From Pseudonocardia kunmingensis (GTDB lineage: Bacteria > Actinomycetota > Actinomycetes > Mycobacteriales > Pseudonocardiaceae): a stretch of 64,000 nucleotides of DNA. The stretch is from assembly GCF_006716445.1 (NCBI RefSeq), contig NZ_VFPA01000001.1, forward strand, positions 1,736,001-1,800,000, written 5' to 3'. A program made the position numbers and the translations under genes. The stretch's first letter is position 1; every line of letters starts with the position of its first letter. This document shows, one piece after another, positions 19,579 to 28,297 of this stretch. Below the pieces are notes generated by a model. That model worked only from the letters and a program-made list of their open reading frames with translations. It did no database searches and had not been told where the DNA came from.

Positions 19579-20415
19579 GTGTCCCGGATCGCGGTGGTCG
19601 GCAGCGTCAACCTCGACCTCGTGGCCCGGGTGCCCCGGCTGCCCGCCCCCGGCGAGACGATCGCCGCGGGCGGCCTGCGCCGCGTGCCCGGCGGCAAGGG
19701 CGCCAACCAGGCGCTCGCCGCCCGCCGGCTCGGCGCGGACGTCACGATGGTCGCCGCGGTCGGTGACGACCCGGCCGCGGACGAGGCCCTCGCCCTCCTG
19801 GCGCGCGACGGCGTGCGGCTCGACCGGCTGCGCCGCGATCCCGACCGGCCCACCGGGCACGCCCTGATCACGGTGGACGACGCGGGTGAGACGACCATCG
19901 TCGTGGTCGGGGGGTCGAACGACACGCTGTCCGTCTCCGCCGAGGACGTGCGCGGCGCGGACGCCGTTCTCACCGTCCTGGAGATCCCCGATGCCACCGT
20001 GGCCGATGCCGCCCGGCACGCCACCGGGATGGTCGTGCTCAACGCCGCGCCTGCCCGGGCGCTCGACCCGGACCTGCTGCGCCGCGTCGACCTCGTGGTG
20101 GTCAACGCCGGCGAGTACACCGCGATCGACGGGCTCGACGCCGCGGGCGCGGTGGCCGTCACCCACGGCGCGCAGGGCGCCGTGCTGCGCCGCGGCGGCC
20201 GCGAGGTGGCGCGCGCCGCACCCCCGCCCGTCCGCGTCGTGGACGGCACCGCGGCGGGCGACACGTTCACCGCGGCGCTCGCCGTCGCGCTGCTCGACGG
20301 CGCGTCGGACGCCGACGCGCTGCACCGGGCCTGCGCGGCAGGCGCGCTGGCCGTGACCCGCGCGGGCGCGCAGCCCTCGCTGCCCACGGCCGCCGAGCTG
20401 GAGGCGGTCCTGTGA
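19579..20415 (+). CDS. rbsK: Ribokinase
   Basis: PfkB-family kinase phosphorylating D-ribose at C5 with ATP. The 278-residue protein shows the N-terminal GSVNLDLV, the substrate motif PGGKGANQA (about residues 36-44), and the catalytic motif VDGTAAGDTFTAAL (about 221-234), where the Asp is the base. It overlaps the nucleoside hydrolase gene by 4 bp (GTGA). The pair makes sense as a salvage route: the hydrolase releases ribose from nucleosides and the kinase traps it. No ribose transporter genes are nearby, which points to internal salvage rather than uptake. Confidence 0.92.
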   Translation: MSRIAVVGSVNLDLVARVPRLPAPGETIAAGGLRRVPGGKGANQALAARRLGADVTMVAAVGDDPAADEALALLARDGVRLDRLRRDPDRPTGHALITVDDAGETTIVVVGGSNDTLSVSAEDVRGADAVLTVLEIPDATVADAARHATGMVVLNAAPARALDPDLLRRVDLVVVNAGEYTAIDGLDAAGAVAVTHGAQGAVLRRGGREVARAAPPPVRVVDGTAAGDTFTAALAVALLDGASDADALHRACAAGALAVTRAGAQPSLPTAAELEAVL

Positions 20416-21341
20416 GCACGCCGATCGTGATCGACACCGATCCGGGCGTCGACGACGCCGTCGCGATCATGCTGGCGCTGGCCTCGCCGGAGGTCGAGGT
20501 GCGGGCGGTCACCACGGTGTTCGGCAACGTCGCGCTGGAGTCGACCACGGCGAACGCGGGCCGGATCCTCGCGCTCTGCGACCGCGCCGACGTCCCGGTC
20601 GCAGCCGGCGCCGCGCGGCCGCTGGTGCACCCGCAGCGCGAGCGCGCGCAGCAGTGGCACGGCGGTGACGGCCTCGGCGGGCGCGCCTCCGCGCTCCCCG
20701 TGCCCGCTGTGGAACCCGACGCCCGCGGCGCCGTCGAGACGATGGCCGCAGCGCTGCGCGCGTCCGCGGAACCGGTGACCCTCGTGCCGATCGGACCGCT
20801 GACGAACGTCGCGCTCCTGCTCGCGGTGCACCCCGACCTGACGTCGAAGATCGCGCGCATCGTCTGGATGGGCGGCTCCCTCGGCGCCGGCAACACTGGC
20901 GCGGCCGAGTTCAACGCGCACTGCGACCCGGAGGCCGCGCACCGGGTGCTCACCCAGGCCGACGTGCCGGTCACGATGGTGCCGCTGGACCTCACGCTGC
21001 GCTGCCCCGCCGGCCCCGACTGGCTCGACGCGCTGGCCGGTGCCGGCAGCCGCTGCGGCGAGCTGGCGCAGGTGATCGCGCACTACCGGGCCGCGTACCG
21101 CGCCCGCTACGGCATGGACGCCGTGGCCGTGCACGACGCCGTCGCGGTGCTGGAGGCCGTGCTGCCGGGCACGCTGCGCACCACCGCGCTGCCGGTCGAG
21201 GTGGCCTGCGACCTGGGACCGGCCCGCGGCGCCACGGTCGCGATGCCATCCGGCTCCGGTCCGGACGTGCAGGTGGCGCTGGACGCCGACACCGGCGAGG
21301 TGCTGGCGGAGATCCTGAAGCGACTCCAGCGCCTGGGCTGA
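20412..21341 (+). CDS. Inosine-uridine preferring nucleoside hydrolase (IunH/Rih family)
   Basis: Hydrolyses the N-glycosidic bond of ribonucleosides. The 309-residue protein carries the calcium/ribose-binding motif DTDPGVDDA at residues 8-16, VGPLTNVALL-type IGPLTNVALLL near 118, MGGSLGAGN near 150, and AVHDAVAVLEAV near 238, whose HD pair is the late Ca/ribose ligand region. Co-translated with ribokinase. Base preference (purine versus pyrimidine) cannot be decided from the motifs. Confidence 0.92.
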   Translation: MSTPIVIDTDPGVDDAVAIMLALASPEVEVRAVTTVFGNVALESTTANAGRILALCDRADVPVAAGAARPLVHPQRERAQQWHGGDGLGGRASALPVPAVEPDARGAVETMAAALRASAEPVTLVPIGPLTNVALLLAVHPDLTSKIARIVWMGGSLGAGNTGAAEFNAHCDPEAAHRVLTQADVPVTMVPLDLTLRCPAGPDWLDALAGAGSRCGELAQVIAHYRAAYRARYGMDAVAVHDAVAVLEAVLPGTLRTTALPVEVACDLGPARGATVAMPSGSGPDVQVALDADTGEVLAEILKRLQRLG

Positions 21342-21352
21342 CTCCCGACCCA

Positions 21353-21411
21353 CACCTTGGAGCCATCTTGCTGTTCTGAGCGGCAGGAAACAGCAGTACG
21401 GCTCCAAGGTG
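21353..21411. terminator. 23-bp arm palindrome between convergent genes
   Basis: CACCTTGGAGCC... (21353-21375) pairs with its complement at 21389-21411 with three mismatches and a 13-nt loop. It lies between the ends of the nucleoside hydrolase (plus) and LuxR-type (minus) genes, where a bidirectional terminator would sit. There is no U-tract. It may belong to a dispersed repeat family. Confidence 0.55.
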
Positions 21412-21428
21412 CGGGATGGGTGGGCGTT

Positions 21429-22064
21429 TCAGGCCAGGCCGCGTTCTATCGCGTAACGGACCAGCGCCGCCCTGCTGTGCAGGTGCAGCTTGCGCAGGAC
21501 GTTCTGCACGTGGTTCTCCACCGTGCGCGGGGAGAGGACCAGGCGGGAGGCGATCTGGCGGGCGGTGAGGCCCTCGACCACGAGCCGCACCACGTCGGCC
21601 TCGCGCTCGGTGAGCGGCCGGGGTTCCTCCCGGCCGGCCGGGCGGCCGAACTCCTCGAGGAGGACGTCGGCGAGGCCGGGGCTGAACACCACCTCGCCCG
21701 CGGACGTGCGGCGCACGGCGTCGCCCAGGTCGGCGGGGGCGACCGGGCCCGCGAGGTGGCTGGTGGCCCCGGCGCGCACCGCGGCGAGGGCGACCGCGTG
21801 GTCGGGACGGCCGGACAGCGTGACCACCGGGACGTGCGGCGCGGCGGCGGAGAGGGTCGCGACGGCCTCGAGCGGCGCCTCGCCGCCGTCCAGCTCGACC
21901 ACGGCGACGTGCGGGCGGCGCCGCGCCACCAGCTCCTCGGCCTCGTCCGGCCCGACGGTGGCCAGCAGGTCGACGCCCCCGCGGGCCAGCACCGCCGCCA
22001 CGTGCGGGACCGCCTGCGCCGCCGTGACCAGCACGGCCGTGACCGGAACGCCCCGCACGTTCAT
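21429..22064 (-). CDS. LuxR/NarL-type regulator with degenerate receiver domain
   Basis: A 211-residue protein with an intact C-terminal LuxR helix-turn-helix (LTEREADVVRLVVEGLTARQIASRL, about residues 145-170) and an N-terminal receiver-like domain lacking the usual acidic pair. Where active regulators have DD after strand 1 this one reads VLVTAAQ, and the strand-3 phosphoacceptor position reads VVELDGG with Glu where Asp is expected. It is probably not phosphorylated, or is locked in one state. It is clearly paralogous to the next regulator (22180-22836), which has normal residues. The ATG at 22064 is chosen; the frame is open upstream. Confidence 0.8.
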   Translation of the reverse strand: MNVRGVPVTAVLVTAAQAVPHVAAVLARGGVDLLATVGPDEAEELVARRRPHVAVVELDGGEAPLEAVATLSAAAPHVPVVTLSGRPDHAVALAAVRAGATSHLAGPVAPADLGDAVRRTSAGEVVFSPGLADVLLEEFGRPAGREEPRPLTEREADVVRLVVEGLTARQIASRLVLSPRTVENHVQNVLRKLHLHSRAALVRYAIERGLA

Positions 22065-22179
22065 CCGACCGGAGCCACCCACCGAGCGATCATGCTCCGG
22101 ATCCTCCCAAAGAGGGACACGGCGCGGATCCGGTTCGACGGTGACCACCCGTACGGCCCAGGTGCTCACGCGGAGTAGT

Positions 22180-22836
22180 TCACTCGTCGACGATGCCCTG
22201 CTCGATCGCGTACCGGGCGAGCTGGACGCGGTTGTGCAACTGCAGCTTGCGCAGGGTGCTCTGGACGTGCGTCTCGACGGTGCGGTGCGAGACGCCGAGG
22301 CGCTCGCCGATCTGGCGCGCGGTGAGCCCCTTCGCCACGAGGCGCAGGACGTCGGTCTCGCGGTCGGTCAGCGCCGGGACGGCCGGCCCGGAGCGCGGCT
22401 CCTCCCCCGCGAGCCGGCGGTACTCCCCCAGCACGAGGCCTGCCAGGCCGGGCGTGAACACCGGGAAGCCGTCCGCGGTGCGCTGCACGGCGGTGAGCAG
22501 CTCCTCCGCGCTCGCGGACTTCACGAGGTACCCGGCCGCGCCGGCCTTCACCGCCTCCAGGACGTCGGCGTGCTCGCCACTCGCGGACAGCACGAGGATC
22601 CGGGTCGCGGGCAGTGCGTCGAGGATCCCCTCGATCGCCTGCACCCCGGACGTCCCACCGAGGTTGAGGTCCATCAGGACCACCTGCGGCCGGACGGCCT
22701 TCGCGATCCGCACCGCGGCGTCGGCGTCCGGCGCCGTGGCCACCACGTCGAGCCCGCGTTCGGTGAGGTCGCGGGCCACGCCCTCGCGCCAGATCGGGTG
22801 GTCGTCGACGACCATCACCGTGATCGGTTCCGTCAC
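22180..22836 (-). CDS. NarL/LuxR-family response regulator (partner of MacS-type kinase)
   Basis: Standard 218-residue two-domain regulator: receiver with acidic pair VVDDHP (residues 9-14), phosphoacceptor Asp in VVLMDLNLGG near 56, LVLSASG Thr/Ser position and VKSAS Lys near 105; then a LuxR HTH (LTDRETDVLRLVAKGLTARQI). The GTG start overlaps the kinase stop (GTGA), so kinase and regulator are translated together. Target genes are unknown; the paralogous regulator next door is a candidate partner or antagonist. Confidence 0.9.
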   Translation of the reverse strand: MTEPITVMVVDDHPIWREGVARDLTERGLDVVATAPDADAAVRIAKAVRPQVVLMDLNLGGTSGVQAIEGILDALPATRILVLSASGEHADVLEAVKAGAAGYLVKSASAEELLTAVQRTADGFPVFTPGLAGLVLGEYRRLAGEEPRSGPAVPALTDRETDVLRLVAKGLTARQIGERLGVSHRTVETHVQSTLRKLQLHNRVQLARYAIEQGIVDE

Positions 22837-23978
22837 GCCCGGTCCTCCGCCAACTCGATGATCCACTCGGTGCCGCGGTCCGGCCCGGTGTCGCAGGTGA
22901 TCGTGCCACCCAGGTCCCGCACGCGGCCGCGCATCGACCGGGCCACCCCCAGGCGGCCCTCCGCCTCCGCGGCCTCGAGCCGGCCCGCCGGGATCCCCGG
23001 TCCCTCGTCCCGCACGCTGATCTCCACGCGGCCGCCGACGTCCTCGAGCAGCACCCAGGCGGGCGCGTCGGCGCCGACGTGCAGCGCGACGTTCGCCAGC
23101 GCGGCGCCGACGACCGCCACCAGCTCGTCGACCGTGTGCGCAGGCAGCTCGACGGGGTGCGCGGGCGTCGACACCGTCACCCGCGCCGAGGCGAGCACGC
23201 GCAGCGCGGCGGCGAGGTCGCGGCGCCCGTTCCCGTCGACGGGCGCCGACCCGGTGGTGAGCAGGGTGCGCAGGGCGACCTCCTGCTCCCCCGCGAGCGT
23301 CCCCAGCTGCCCGGCGGACCCGCCCAGCTCCGCGCCCCGGCGGCGCACGTAGCCGAGCACCTGCAGCACGCCGTCGTGCACCGCGCGCGCCAGCCGCTCC
23401 CGCTCGGCCATCGCCGCCTCGGACGCGACCGCGCGGCGCACCCGTTCCGCGGAGCGGCGCAGCACGGTGGAGGCGAACCCGATCGTCAGCCCGGCGAGGG
23501 CGAGCAGCTGCATGTCGGGCAGCTCGGCCGCGAGCTCGGCCTGGAACCCCACGAGCGCGGCCGAGACCGCGGCCGCTCCCACGATCCCGCCGGGGACGCC
23601 GAAGGCGATCGCGCAGGCCAGCACGGCCCCGGAGGTCCAGATCGACCCCATCACGGGCGCGTCGGCGGCCAGCTGCGCCGGGGTCTGCACCAGCGGTGTG
23701 CTGGCCATGACCGCGACCGTCACCACGACGTCGAGGACGGCCAGCCGCCCGCGCCGCTCGTCCGCGGCCGCCGGGCGCCGCAGGTAGACGTACCCCGAGC
23801 CGGCCGTCCAGGCGGCCATCACGACGAGCACGCCGACGGCGCCGGCACCCGAGGCGTACGCGTCGAGGGAGAGCAGCACGCCCGCCGCCGAGCTGAGCAG
23901 CGTGAGCACCCGGTAGACGAGCATCCCCCGCCACAGTGGTTCGAGCGGGTGCTCGACGTCGGCGCCGGGGAGGGTCAC
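22833..23978 (-). CDS. MacS-type sensor histidine kinase
   Basis: A 381-residue membrane sensor: about four to five transmembrane helices in the first 165 residues, then a dimerisation/phosphoacceptor region ERERLARAVHDGVLQVLGYV with the phosphorylated His in AVHDG, then an HATPase domain with the N-box-like region (VVGAALANVALHVG), DEGPGIP and LGVARSMRGR. The HDGVLQ motif and topology match the actinobacterial MacS family (NarL-group kinases). It transfers phosphate to the regulator encoded directly downstream. Signal unknown; with almost no extracellular domain it probably senses something in the membrane. Confidence 0.88.
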   Translation of the reverse strand: MTLPGADVEHPLEPLWRGMLVYRVLTLLSSAAGVLLSLDAYASGAGAVGVLVVMAAWTAGSGYVYLRRPAAADERRGRLAVLDVVVTVAVMASTPLVQTPAQLAADAPVMGSIWTSGAVLACAIAFGVPGGIVGAAAVSAALVGFQAELAAELPDMQLLALAGLTIGFASTVLRRSAERVRRAVASEAAMAERERLARAVHDGVLQVLGYVRRRGAELGGSAGQLGTLAGEQEVALRTLLTTGSAPVDGNGRRDLAAALRVLASARVTVSTPAHPVELPAHTVDELVAVVGAALANVALHVGADAPAWVLLEDVGGRVEISVRDEGPGIPAGRLEAAEAEGRLGVARSMRGRVRDLGGTITCDTGPDRGTEWIIELAEDRA

Positions 23979-24021
23979 GCAGGCAGTGTCCCGGGTCCGG
24001 GCGGCCGCTCCCTCCGCAGGA

Positions 24022-24975
24022 CTACTTGGTCCCGGTCACGAGCGCGTTGTAGAACCAGCCCCGGGGCACGACGCGGGCCAGCACGTTCGCGTCCAGCCAG
24101 GACAGCCGCTGCCACGACCGGTAGGCGAACATCGCCCAGCCGAGCCCGAGCTTCCCGGGCGGCACGGCGGCCTCGAACGTCCGCACCGGCCAGCCGAGCA
24201 TCGCGGCGGTGAGCTCCTCGGTGGCGACGCGGACGTCCCGGCCGCCGGCCCGGCGCGCGGTGGCCTCCAGCGCGGCCGGGTCGAACACGTGGATGTCGAC
24301 GACGGCCTCCAGCGCCGCGGCCCGGGACGAGGAGTCCAGCTCCTCCTGCGGGCGCCGCCAGCCCTGCAGGGGCGGCAGCTTCGTGACGGTGGTGACGGCC
24401 CTCCAGGTGAGCGCACCGAGCCGGCGGGCGTAGAAGTCGCCGATCTTCGTGGGCTCCCCGGCGAACACGAACCGCCCACCGGGCCGCAGCACCCGCAGCA
24501 CCTCCCGCAGCGCGAGCTCGACGTCCGGGATGTGGTGCAGGACCGCGTGCCCGACGACGAGGTCGAACGTGTCGTCGTCGTAGGGGATGCGCTCGGCGTC
24601 GGCCACCCGGCCGTCCACGTCCAGGCCGAGGTGCTCCGCGTTGCGCAGGGCGGCCTGCACCATGCCGGGCGAGAGGTCGGTGACCGAGCCGGTACTCGCC
24701 ACGCCCGCCTGCATGAGGTTGAGCAGGAAGAACCCGGTGCCGCTGCCCAGCTCCAGCGCCCGCCCGTACGGCCACCCCGCCTCGCCGGCCGCGAGCCGGA
24801 AGCGGTCGGCGGCGTAGCGGATGCAGCGCTCGTCGTAGGAGATCGACCACTTCTCGTCGTAGGTGCCGGCCTCCCAGTCGTGGTAGAGCACGTTGGCCAG
24901 CTTCCGGTCGTGCCGCGCCGCCGCCACCTGCTCGGCCGTGGCGTGCGGGTTCGGGGCCGGATCCGCCGTACTCAT
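24022..24975 (-). CDS. Class I SAM-dependent methyltransferase (UbiE-like)
   Basis: A 317-residue protein with motif I ALELGSGTGFFLLNL (about 73-87), VTDLSPGMV, the post-I acidic segment, and DLVVGHAVLHHIPDVELALREVLRVLRPGGRFVFAGEP, typical of UbiE/lipid-type methyltransferases. The C-terminal 110 residues are extra and carry aromatic stretches (FAYRSWQRLSW) that suggest membrane-lipid contact. Substrate unknown. The ATG is 8 nt from a TAGGGT box on the minus strand. The gene lies 43 bp upstream of the MacS kinase gene on the same strand, so read-through is possible. Confidence 0.82.
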   Translation of the reverse strand: MSTADPAPNPHATAEQVAAARHDRKLANVLYHDWEAGTYDEKWSISYDERCIRYAADRFRLAAGEAGWPYGRALELGSGTGFFLLNLMQAGVASTGSVTDLSPGMVQAALRNAEHLGLDVDGRVADAERIPYDDDTFDLVVGHAVLHHIPDVELALREVLRVLRPGGRFVFAGEPTKIGDFYARRLGALTWRAVTTVTKLPPLQGWRRPQEELDSSSRAAALEAVVDIHVFDPAALEATARRAGGRDVRVATEELTAAMLGWPVRTFEAAVPPGKLGLGWAMFAYRSWQRLSWLDANVLARVVPRGWFYNALVTGTK

Positions 24976-24983
24976 GGGTAGGA

Positions 24984-24989
24984 ACCCTA
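24984..24989 (-). promoter_or_regulatory. Probable -10 box before the UbiE-like methyltransferase
   Basis: TAGGGT on the minus strand, 8 nt upstream of the ATG; a TACTCT box for the divergent small ORF lies 9 nt away, giving a compact divergent promoter region. Confidence 0.4.
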
Positions 24990-25011
24990 TCCGGCGCTAC
25001 TCTTGGCGACG

Positions 25012-25119
25012 ATGACCGAGGCGCCCACGATCACGATGCCCCCCTGCGGCGGAGCCGTCTACGAGCCGTTCGCCGTCGACGTCGCGCCGGCCGGACTGCT
25101 TCCCCGATGGGCGCGCTGA
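25012..25119 (+). CDS. Possible small protein (35 aa)
   Basis: ATG 8 nt after TACTCT (24998-25003) opens a 35-codon ORF (MTEAPTITMPPCGGAVYEPF...), ending 2 bp before the start of the next gene. Position and promoter-like box suggest a leaderless small protein or a coupling leader for the membrane protein gene. No family is recognised. Confidence 0.3.
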   Translation: MTEAPTITMPPCGGAVYEPFAVDVAPAGLLPRWAR

Positions 25120-25121
25120 CC

Positions 25122-25451
25122 ATGGCACTTCCTCCCGGGGCGTACGGGTCCAGCGACACACCCACCCCGACCGCGGGGCACGCGGGCGTCATCGGGGTGT
25201 CGATCGCGATCGCGGCGGGGCTGATCACGGGGAGCGCGGCCATCGGCGGCGGCGGGCTGCTCACGCTGCTCGTCCTGCTGCTCGGCGGCTTCGCGCTCGT
25301 GATCCCGCTCGCCCTGGTGGCCACGCTCTGGCAGCCGGCCCGCGGCCCGGTGCGCGTGCTGCTCGCGCTGGCCGCCGCCGTCTGCGCGCTGCTGCTCGTG
25401 CTCGCCGTGGTCCGCGTCGTCGAGGTCGCGCCGGCGCTGCTGGGCTCCTGA
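25122..25451 (+). CDS. Small membrane protein (109 aa)
   Basis: Encodes 109 residues with a short polar N-terminus (SDTPTPTAGH) and about three hydrophobic segments (roughly 23-40, 45-68 and 79-100), so an integral membrane protein. I do not recognise the family. It starts 2 bp after the small 35-codon ORF, suggesting coupled translation. It runs toward, and ends 9 bp before, the response regulator gene transcribed from the other strand. Confidence 0.6.
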   Translation: MALPPGAYGSSDTPTPTAGHAGVIGVSIAIAAGLITGSAAIGGGGLLTLLVLLLGGFALVIPLALVATLWQPARGPVRVLLALAAAVCALLLVLAVVRVVEVAPALLGS

Positions 25452-25460
25452 CCCGGCGGC

Positions 25461-26117
25461 TCAGCCGCGGCGGGACTCGTGGGCGAGGATCGCCAGCTGG
25501 ATCCGGTTGGTGAGATCGAGCCTGGCCAGCGCGCTGGAGATCGTCGCCTTGATGCTCGACGTGGACAGGTGCAGCCGCTCGCCGATCTCCGCGTTGCTCA
25601 ACCCCTCCGACACGGCGAGCGCGACCTCGCGCTCGCGCTCCGTGAGCAGGCCCATGCGTGCGCGGGCGGCGGGGCCGGGGTCGGAGTCGTCCCGGTGGTT
25701 GCGGGCGGCCATCGCGATCACGCTGCGGGTGACGGCAGGCGACAGCACCGGGTCGCCCGCCGCCGCGCGGCGCACCGCGTCCACGATCTGCTCGGGCGGG
25801 GTGTGCTTGAGCAGGAACCCGGCCGCGCCCGCACGCAGCGCGGCGAGCACGGTCTCGTCGGCGTCGAACGTCGTCAGCATGACGACGGCCGGCCCGTCCC
25901 CGTGCCGGGCGAGCGCGGCGGTGGCCGCGACGCCGTCGAGGACGGGCATCCGCACGTCCATCAGCACGACGTGCGGCGCGAGCCGGCCGACGGCGTCGAC
26001 GACGTCGGCCCCGTCGTCCGCTTCCCCGACCACCTCGATCCCCGGTGCGCCGCCGAGCATGAGCCCGAGGCCCGCGCGCACCAGCGGGTCGTCGTCCACC
26101 ACGAGCACCCGGATCAC
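25461..26117 (-). CDS. NarL/LuxR-family response regulator
   Basis: 218 residues: receiver domain with VVDDDP, phosphoacceptor Asp in VVLMDVRMP near residue 54, MLTTFD and LLKHT (Lys near 104), then a LuxR HTH (LTEREREVALAVSEGLSNAEIGERLHLS). The GTG start overlaps the stop of the kinase gene upstream (GTGA). Regulators of this type next to a DesK-like kinase and an ABC exporter usually control that exporter; the divergent ABC genes at 27527 are the obvious candidates. Confidence 0.9.
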   Translation of the reverse strand: MIRVLVVDDDPLVRAGLGLMLGGAPGIEVVGEADDGADVVDAVGRLAPHVVLMDVRMPVLDGVAATAALARHGDGPAVVMLTTFDADETVLAALRAGAAGFLLKHTPPEQIVDAVRRAAAGDPVLSPAVTRSVIAMAARNHRDDSDPGPAARARMGLLTEREREVALAVSEGLSNAEIGERLHLSTSSIKATISSALARLDLTNRIQLAILAHESRRG

Positions 26118-27397
26118 GGGACGCACGGTATCCGGACCCGCAGCCGGAACCGCCCGTTGCACACGTCACGGGTGAGCTCGCCGCCGTGCAGGGCGACGCG
26201 CTCGGCCAGGCCGGTCAGGCCCGTTCCCGCCCCCGGGATCTCGCTGGTGGTGACCCCGATCGGCACCCCGTTCGCCACCTCCACCAGCACCTCGCCGTCG
26301 GGGCCGCCGCGGACGAGCACGTCGACCGCCGCGCCGGGCGCGTGCTTGCGGGCGTTGGTGAGCCCTTCCTGCACGATCCGGTAGACCGTGCGCTGCAGCT
26401 GCGGACGGAGCTCGGTGACGCCCGGCCCGATCTCGGCGCGCACCTGCTGCCCGCTCCGGCGCGCCTCCTCGACCAGCTCCGGGAGGCGCTCGGCGCTCGG
26501 CTGCGGCCCCCCGCGCGCGGTCTCCCGGTCGCCTTCCGCTCCCGGCTGCCGCAGCAGGTCGAGCACCTCGCGCAGCTCCTCGAGCGCCTGGGCCGCGTTG
26601 GCGCGAACCACGCGCACGGCGCTGCGCACCTCGGCGGCCGTCGGCGGCGCGGCCGAGCCGTCCTCCGCCATGCTCGTGCGGTACTCCAGGGCGCCCGCGT
26701 GCACCGAGAGCAGCGAGATGCGGTGCGCCAGCACGTCGTGCATCTCACGGGCGATGCGTTGCCGCTCGCCGCGGCGGCTCTCCTCCAGCTCGCGGGCGTG
26801 CTCCCGCCGCTCGGCGTCGGCCCGCAGCCGCAGCGCGACCACCAGCTGCCGCCGCGCCCGCACGCCGAGCCCGGCGGCCACCAGCAGGGCCGCACCGAGC
26901 AGGATGACGAGGATCCAGAGCAGCGGCGGCCCGAACGACGCCGGGAAGTACGTGACCATGTAGGGCACGGCGAGCAGCGCCTGCGCCGCCGCGATCGGCA
27001 CCGCGACGACCCAGCCCCGGTGCAGGGCCACCGAGAACAGCAGGATCGCCAGCGCCGCGAACGCCGTGTTCGACACGGCGGCCACGAACGCCGCGGCGAT
27101 GCCGAGCGCCACCGGGAACCGCCTGCGCCACCACAGCGACAGGCACAGCAGCCCGCCGAGAACCAGGTCGACGATCCGCAGCCACAGGGGCAGCCCGAAC
27201 GCATCGGGAACGACCACGGTGACCAGCTCGACCACCGCGACCGTCACCGCGACCAGGAACAACGTGATGTCGACGGCCCAGTCCCGGGGTGTGCGGCGGG
27301 AGCCGGGACCGGCGGCCGGGTCGACGGCGTCGGCCAGGGCGCCCGGCAGCATCCAGCGGTCCACCCGCGGCGAGGCAGGCGCCGCCGTCTCGGCCAT
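26114..27397 (-). CDS. DesK/NarX-type sensor histidine kinase
   Basis: A 427-residue kinase with about five to six transmembrane helices (residues 40-190), a coiled linker (RADAERREHARELEESRRGE), the HisKA_3 box RQRIAREMHDVLAHRISLLSVHAGALE with phosphorylated His, and an HATPase domain with NARKHAPG (N box) and GTGLTGLAERV (G2). The G1 box is unusual: the expected DNG/DDG-x-G reads VANGVPIG, so ATP binding there is atypical though still possible. The ATG lies 7 nt after a TACCCT box. Partner of the regulator at 25461; divergent from the ABC transporter. Confidence 0.88.
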   Translation of the reverse strand: MAETAAPASPRVDRWMLPGALADAVDPAAGPGSRRTPRDWAVDITLFLVAVTVAVVELVTVVVPDAFGLPLWLRIVDLVLGGLLCLSLWWRRRFPVALGIAAAFVAAVSNTAFAALAILLFSVALHRGWVVAVPIAAAQALLAVPYMVTYFPASFGPPLLWILVILLGAALLVAAGLGVRARRQLVVALRLRADAERREHARELEESRRGERQRIAREMHDVLAHRISLLSVHAGALEYRTSMAEDGSAAPPTAAEVRSAVRVVRANAAQALEELREVLDLLRQPGAEGDRETARGGPQPSAERLPELVEEARRSGQQVRAEIGPGVTELRPQLQRTVYRIVQEGLTNARKHAPGAAVDVLVRGGPDGEVLVEVANGVPIGVTTSEIPGAGTGLTGLAERVALHGGELTRDVCNGRFRLRVRIPCVP

Positions 27398-27404
27398 GCT
27401 GCGA

Positions 27405-27410
27405 AGGGTA
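27405..27410 (-). promoter_or_regulatory. Probable -10 box of leaderless kinase transcript
   Basis: TACCCT on the minus strand, 7 nt upstream of the ATG of the sensor kinase, in the 129-bp region shared with the divergent ABC ATPase gene. Confidence 0.4.
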
Positions 27411-27526
27411 CGGAACGGACATCTGGCCATGTGGCCACGATCGGGGTCGCGGAACTGGCCGATCGGCCGACGACGCGGTCCCGACGGCCGCAGCGGACGC
27501 CCGCCCCGCCGCGGGAGCCTGGCTCC

Positions 27527-28297
27527 GTGCCCACCGACACCGCGGCCCTGCACCTGGACGGGCTCACCAAGACGTTCTCGGGGAAGACGGCCGCCGACCA
27601 CGTGAGCCTGACCGTCCCGGTCGGGTCGCTCACCGGGCTCGTGGGCCCGAACGGCGCCGGCAAGACCACCTCGCTCGCGATGGCGGTCGGGCTCCTGCGG
27701 CCGGACTCGGGCACCGCGGCGGTCCACGGGATCGACGTGTGGGCCGCACCGACGAGGGCCAAGGCGCTGCTCGGCGTGCTGCCCGACGGGCTCGCCCTCC
27801 CCGAGCGGCTCACGGGGGGTGAGCTGCTCACCTACTGGGGGCTGCTGCGCGGCCTGGGAGCGGACGTCGTGCGCTCCCGGGCCGCGGAGCTGATGCGCGT
27901 CCTCGAGCTCGACGAGGCCGAGGCCCGCGGCGTGCTCGTGATCGAGTACTCGACCGGGATGCGCAAGAAGATCGGGCTGGCCACCGCGCTGCTGCACGCG
28001 CCGAAGGTGCTGGTGCTCGACGAGCCGTTCGAGGCCGTCGACCCGGTGTCGGCCCGGGTGCTGCGCGGGATCCTGCGCCGGTTCGTCACCGCCGGGGGGT
28101 CGGTGGTGATCTCGTCGCACGTGATGTCGCTGGTCGAGGACCTCTGCGACCGGGTGGCCGTGATCGCGGGCGGCCGGGTGCTCGCCGACGGGACGCTCGC
28201 CGAGGTGCGCGGCGCCACGTCGCTCGAGGAGGCGTTCGTGCGGCTCGTCGGGGAGCGCGAGGTCGGGCACGAGGAGCTGCAGTGGTTGGGGACCTGA
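27527..28297 (+). CDS. ABC transporter ATP-binding protein
   Basis: A 256-residue ATPase: Walker A GPNGAGKTT (about 41-49), a signature-like YSTGMRKKIG in place of canonical LSGGQ, Walker B VLVLDEPFEAVDP, and H-loop SSHVMSL. The STGMRKK variant is common in exporters with long membrane partners (for example lantibiotic/bacitracin or sporulation-type). It overlaps the permease gene by 16 bp with GAGGAG inside its own 3' end as the permease ribosome binding site. Probably regulated by the divergent kinase/regulator pair. Confidence 0.9.
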   Translation: MPTDTAALHLDGLTKTFSGKTAADHVSLTVPVGSLTGLVGPNGAGKTTSLAMAVGLLRPDSGTAAVHGIDVWAAPTRAKALLGVLPDGLALPERLTGGELLTYWGLLRGLGADVVRSRAAELMRVLELDEAEARGVLVIEYSTGMRKKIGLATALLHAPKVLVLDEPFEAVDPVSARVLRGILRRFVTAGGSVVISSHVMSLVEDLCDRVAVIAGGRVLADGTLAEVRGATSLEEAFVRLVGEREVGHEELQWLGT

